Assembly (NCBI RefSeq): GCF_002086695.1
Contig: NZ_MVIH01000019.1
Coordinates: forward strand, 1 to 64,000
DNA length: 64,000 nt
Reading direction: 5' to 3'
Source of the DNA: Mycolicibacterium rhodesiae
Lineage (GTDB): Bacteria > Actinomycetota > Actinomycetes > Mycobacteriales > Mycobacteriaceae
Every line of letters starts with the position of its first letter. The stretch's first letter is position 1. Of this stretch, positions 62,420 to 64,000 are shown piece by piece. The notes under the pieces were generated by a model. It had not been told where the DNA came from. It searched no databases and worked only from the letters and a program-made list of their open reading frames with translations. A program made the translations under genes and the position numbers.

Positions 62420-63295
62420 ATGCCGACCATGCCCGACGTGCGTCAAATGTTTGCACCTGCCAGCCTTGCCACCACGGCGCAGTTGCTTAGCGCGATGAGC
62501 AGGCAGCAACTCGACACGCAGATACAGCAGGGCAAGCTCATCCGCGTGTGGTCAGGCGTCTATGCGACCCGCAAACCGACGACCAGGGACCGGCTCGCCG
62601 CCCTGGATCTCCTGATGAGGCACGAGGCCGTCGCATGTCTGGGCACCGCTGCCGCTCTGTACGGCTTCGATACGGAAGCGACGACCGCGGTGCACATATT
62701 TGACGACGGCACCAGGATGCGTCCAACCGTCGGCCTCATGGTGCATCAGCGCACCGGAGCACCCATCCGGCGGGTCGCGGGCCGGCTGGCAACCACGCCG
62801 GCATGGACAGCTGTCGAGGTCGCGAGGCAGCTGTCACGGCCGCGCGCTTTGGCGACGCTTGACGCAGCCTTGCATTCGTCGTGGTGCACCCCGACCGAAC
62901 TGGCTCGCGTCGTAGATGAACAACGAGGCCGGCGCGGAATCGTGCAGGTACGCGAGCTTCTTGAACTCGCCGACGGCCGAGCCGAGTCGGCGATGGAAAG
63001 CGAAGCGCGCTTGGTGATGCTTGACCACGGATTGCCTGCGCCGGCACTGCAGTACGAGATCGAGGGCCGCGGTAGCCAACGCTGGCGGGTCGACTTCGCG
63101 TGGCCGGATGCACGGGTAGCGGCCGAATACGACAGCGTTGAATGGCATGCGGGGCGTGATGAAATGCTCAGAGACAGAGCGCGATTCGCTGGGATTCAGG
63201 AACTCGGTTGGGTCATGATCCCGATCGTCAGTGACGACGTTCGCAAGCGACCTGCCCGGCTCGCCAATCGCATTGCATTCCACCTCGGCGCGTAA
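62420..63295 (+). CDS. AbiEi / DUF559-type protein (PD-(D/E)xK nuclease-like)
   Basis: The 291-residue protein has an N-terminal AbiEi-like winged-helix half (TTAQLLSAMSRQQLDTQIQQ, then VWSGVYATRKPTTRD) and a C-terminal DUF559/Vsr-like endonuclease-fold half (VDFAWPDARVAAEYDSVEWH, RDRARFAGIQELGWVMI) with plausible catalytic Asp and Glu. Such genes are common in mycobacteria; their function is unknown, perhaps nucleic-acid cleavage or a toxin-antitoxin-like role. Near-identical palindromes flank the gene on both sides. No ribosome site is obvious; an ATG three codons later is possible. Confidence 0.75.
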   Translation: MPTMPDVRQMFAPASLATTAQLLSAMSRQQLDTQIQQGKLIRVWSGVYATRKPTTRDRLAALDLLMRHEAVACLGTAAALYGFDTEATTAVHIFDDGTRMRPTVGLMVHQRTGAPIRRVAGRLATTPAWTAVEVARQLSRPRALATLDAALHSSWCTPTELARVVDEQRGRRGIVQVRELLELADGRAESAMESEARLVMLDHGLPAPALQYEIEGRGSQRWRVDFAWPDARVAAEYDSVEWHAGRDEMLRDRARFAGIQELGWVMIPIVSDDVRKRPARLANRIAFHLGA

Positions 63296-63300
63296 CCGCC

Positions 63301-63354
63301 AGCAGACACAAACTCGGGCGATTACCCGGGAGAAAGTACGAGTTTGTGTCTGCT
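63301..63354. repeat. Long palindrome, right flank of DUF559 gene
   Basis: Arms AGCAGACACAAACTCG (63301-63316) and CGAGTTTGTGTCTGCT (63339-63354) form a 16-bp stem. The first half, CAGACACAAACTCGGGCGAT, is identical to the left flank. It sits between the convergent DUF559 and guaB3 genes and may also act as a terminator. Confidence 0.8.
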
Positions 63355-63370
63355 CGCGGAAGAACGAAAC

Positions 63371-64000
63371 TCAGCGGCCGACGGTCAGGCCGACCTTCTG
63401 GAACTCCTTCAGATCGCAATACCCGGCCTTGGCCATCGACCGGCGCAGGCCGCCGACCAGGTTGAGCGAACCGAACGGGTCGTCGGAGGGCCCGTTGAGC
63501 ACGCGGTCCAGCGACGGCCGGTCCCCGGCAGCGATCTGCAGCAGTGCGCCGCGCGGCAGCGACGGGTGCGCCGCGGCCACCGGCCAGAACCAGCCGTCGC
63601 CCAGTGCCTCGGCGGATTCGGCCAGCGGGGTGCCGAGCACGACGGCGTCGGCGCCGCAGGCGATGGCTTTGGCGAGGTCGCCGGAGGTGTGGATGTCACC
63701 GTCGGCCAGCACGTGGACGTAGCGGCCGCCGGTCTCGTCGAGGTACTCCCGCCGAGCCGCGGCCGCGTCGGCGATGGCCGTCGCCATCGGCACGCTGATG
63801 CCCAGCACCTCGTCGCTGGTGGTCACCCCGAACGTCGAGCCGTACCCGACGATCACGCCTGCCGCGCCGGTGCGCATCAGGTGCAGCGCGGTGCGGTGAT
63901 CCAGGACACCGCCGGCGACGACGGGGACGTCGAGCTCGGAGATAAAGGTCTTCAGGTTCAGCGGTTCACCATCGGAGGCCACCCGCTCGGCGGAAATGAT
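63371..64000 (-). CDS. guaB3: IMP dehydrogenase-family protein GuaB3, C-terminal part (gene leaves window)
   Basis: The last 209 codons of a leftward gene are present; the N-terminus lies beyond 64000. Segments VASDGEPLNLKTFISELDVP, TALHLMRTGAAGVIVGYGST, RYVHVLADGDIHTSGDLAKA and the ending MAKAGYCDLKEFQKVGLTVG match the remembered M. tuberculosis GuaB3 (Rv3410c) almost exactly. GuaB3 is an IMPDH-related protein in the guanine operon; family knowledge links it to GMP metabolism, possibly GMP reduction rather than IMP oxidation. The right palindrome lies just after its stop. Confidence 0.93.
   Translation of the reverse strand: MISAERVASDGEPLNLKTFISELDVPVVAGGVLDHRTALHLMRTGAAGVIVGYGSTFGVTTSDEVLGISVPMATAIADAAAARREYLDETGGRYVHVLADGDIHTSGDLAKAIACGADAVVLGTPLAESAEALGDGWFWPVAAAHPSLPRGALLQIAAGDRPSLDRVLNGPSDDPFGSLNLVGGLRRSMAKAGYCDLKEFQKVGLTVGR

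Overview
The window reads as a high-GC actinobacterial chromosome, almost certainly a non-tuberculous mycobacterium of the Mycolicibacterium type. Many genes match remembered Mycobacterium tuberculosis proteins closely and in nearly the same order (metY-metX, folD, mfpE-D-C-B-A, trmL, dnaE2, htdY, lpqD, acrA1, iunH, imuB-imuA', guaA, choD, guaB3). The match is from recall, not from a database search. I see no rRNA, tRNA, CRISPR array, prophage or complete insertion sequence. The window cuts a secreted-protein gene at the left edge and guaB3 at the right edge.

Left part (1-18.1 kb): a small exported protein, exonuclease III, an alpha/beta hydrolase and monomeric isocitrate dehydrogenase. Then comes a SAM-IV riboswitch driving metY-metX-methyltransferase, followed without a real gap by two tandem PAS-GGDEF diguanylate cyclases. 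Next are a TetR-monooxygenase pair with a clear double operator, folD with a small membrane protein, an OYE-type flavoprotein, and a large FHA-ABC exporter of the Rv1747 type.

Middle part (18.1-33 kb): an MPT63-family secreted protein, then an accessory cluster of DUF1254 protein, ferredoxin-type reductase, cytochrome P450 and a 733-residue exported protein, divergent from a PucR-family regulator. The five-gene mfpE-D-C-B-A conservon follows; it ends in the pentapeptide-repeat gyrase-binding protein MfpA. After it lie small housekeeping enzymes with leaderless promoters.

Right part (33-64 kb): a DNA-damage block. Three LexA (SOS) boxes sit in front of a 13E12/DUF222-HNH gene, in the shared dnaE2/helR-like intergenic gap, and in front of imuA'-imuB, so the whole DnaE2-ImuA'-ImuB mutasome is present under LexA control. 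Between the two mutasome halves is an array of three related exported Ala-rich proteins. The first two carry a duplicated, strongly structured 5' leader that I cannot assign to a known RNA class. Lipid and nucleoside metabolism genes (htdY, lpqD, acrA1, iunH, guaA, fba), a HAD-GH65 sugar-phosphorylase pair, choD, and a DUF559/AbiEi-like gene bracketed by near-identical palindromes complete the window.

Many genes here appear to be transcribed as leaderless mRNAs: a TANNNT -10 element lies 6-8 bases upstream of the start codon. This was used to support several start choices.
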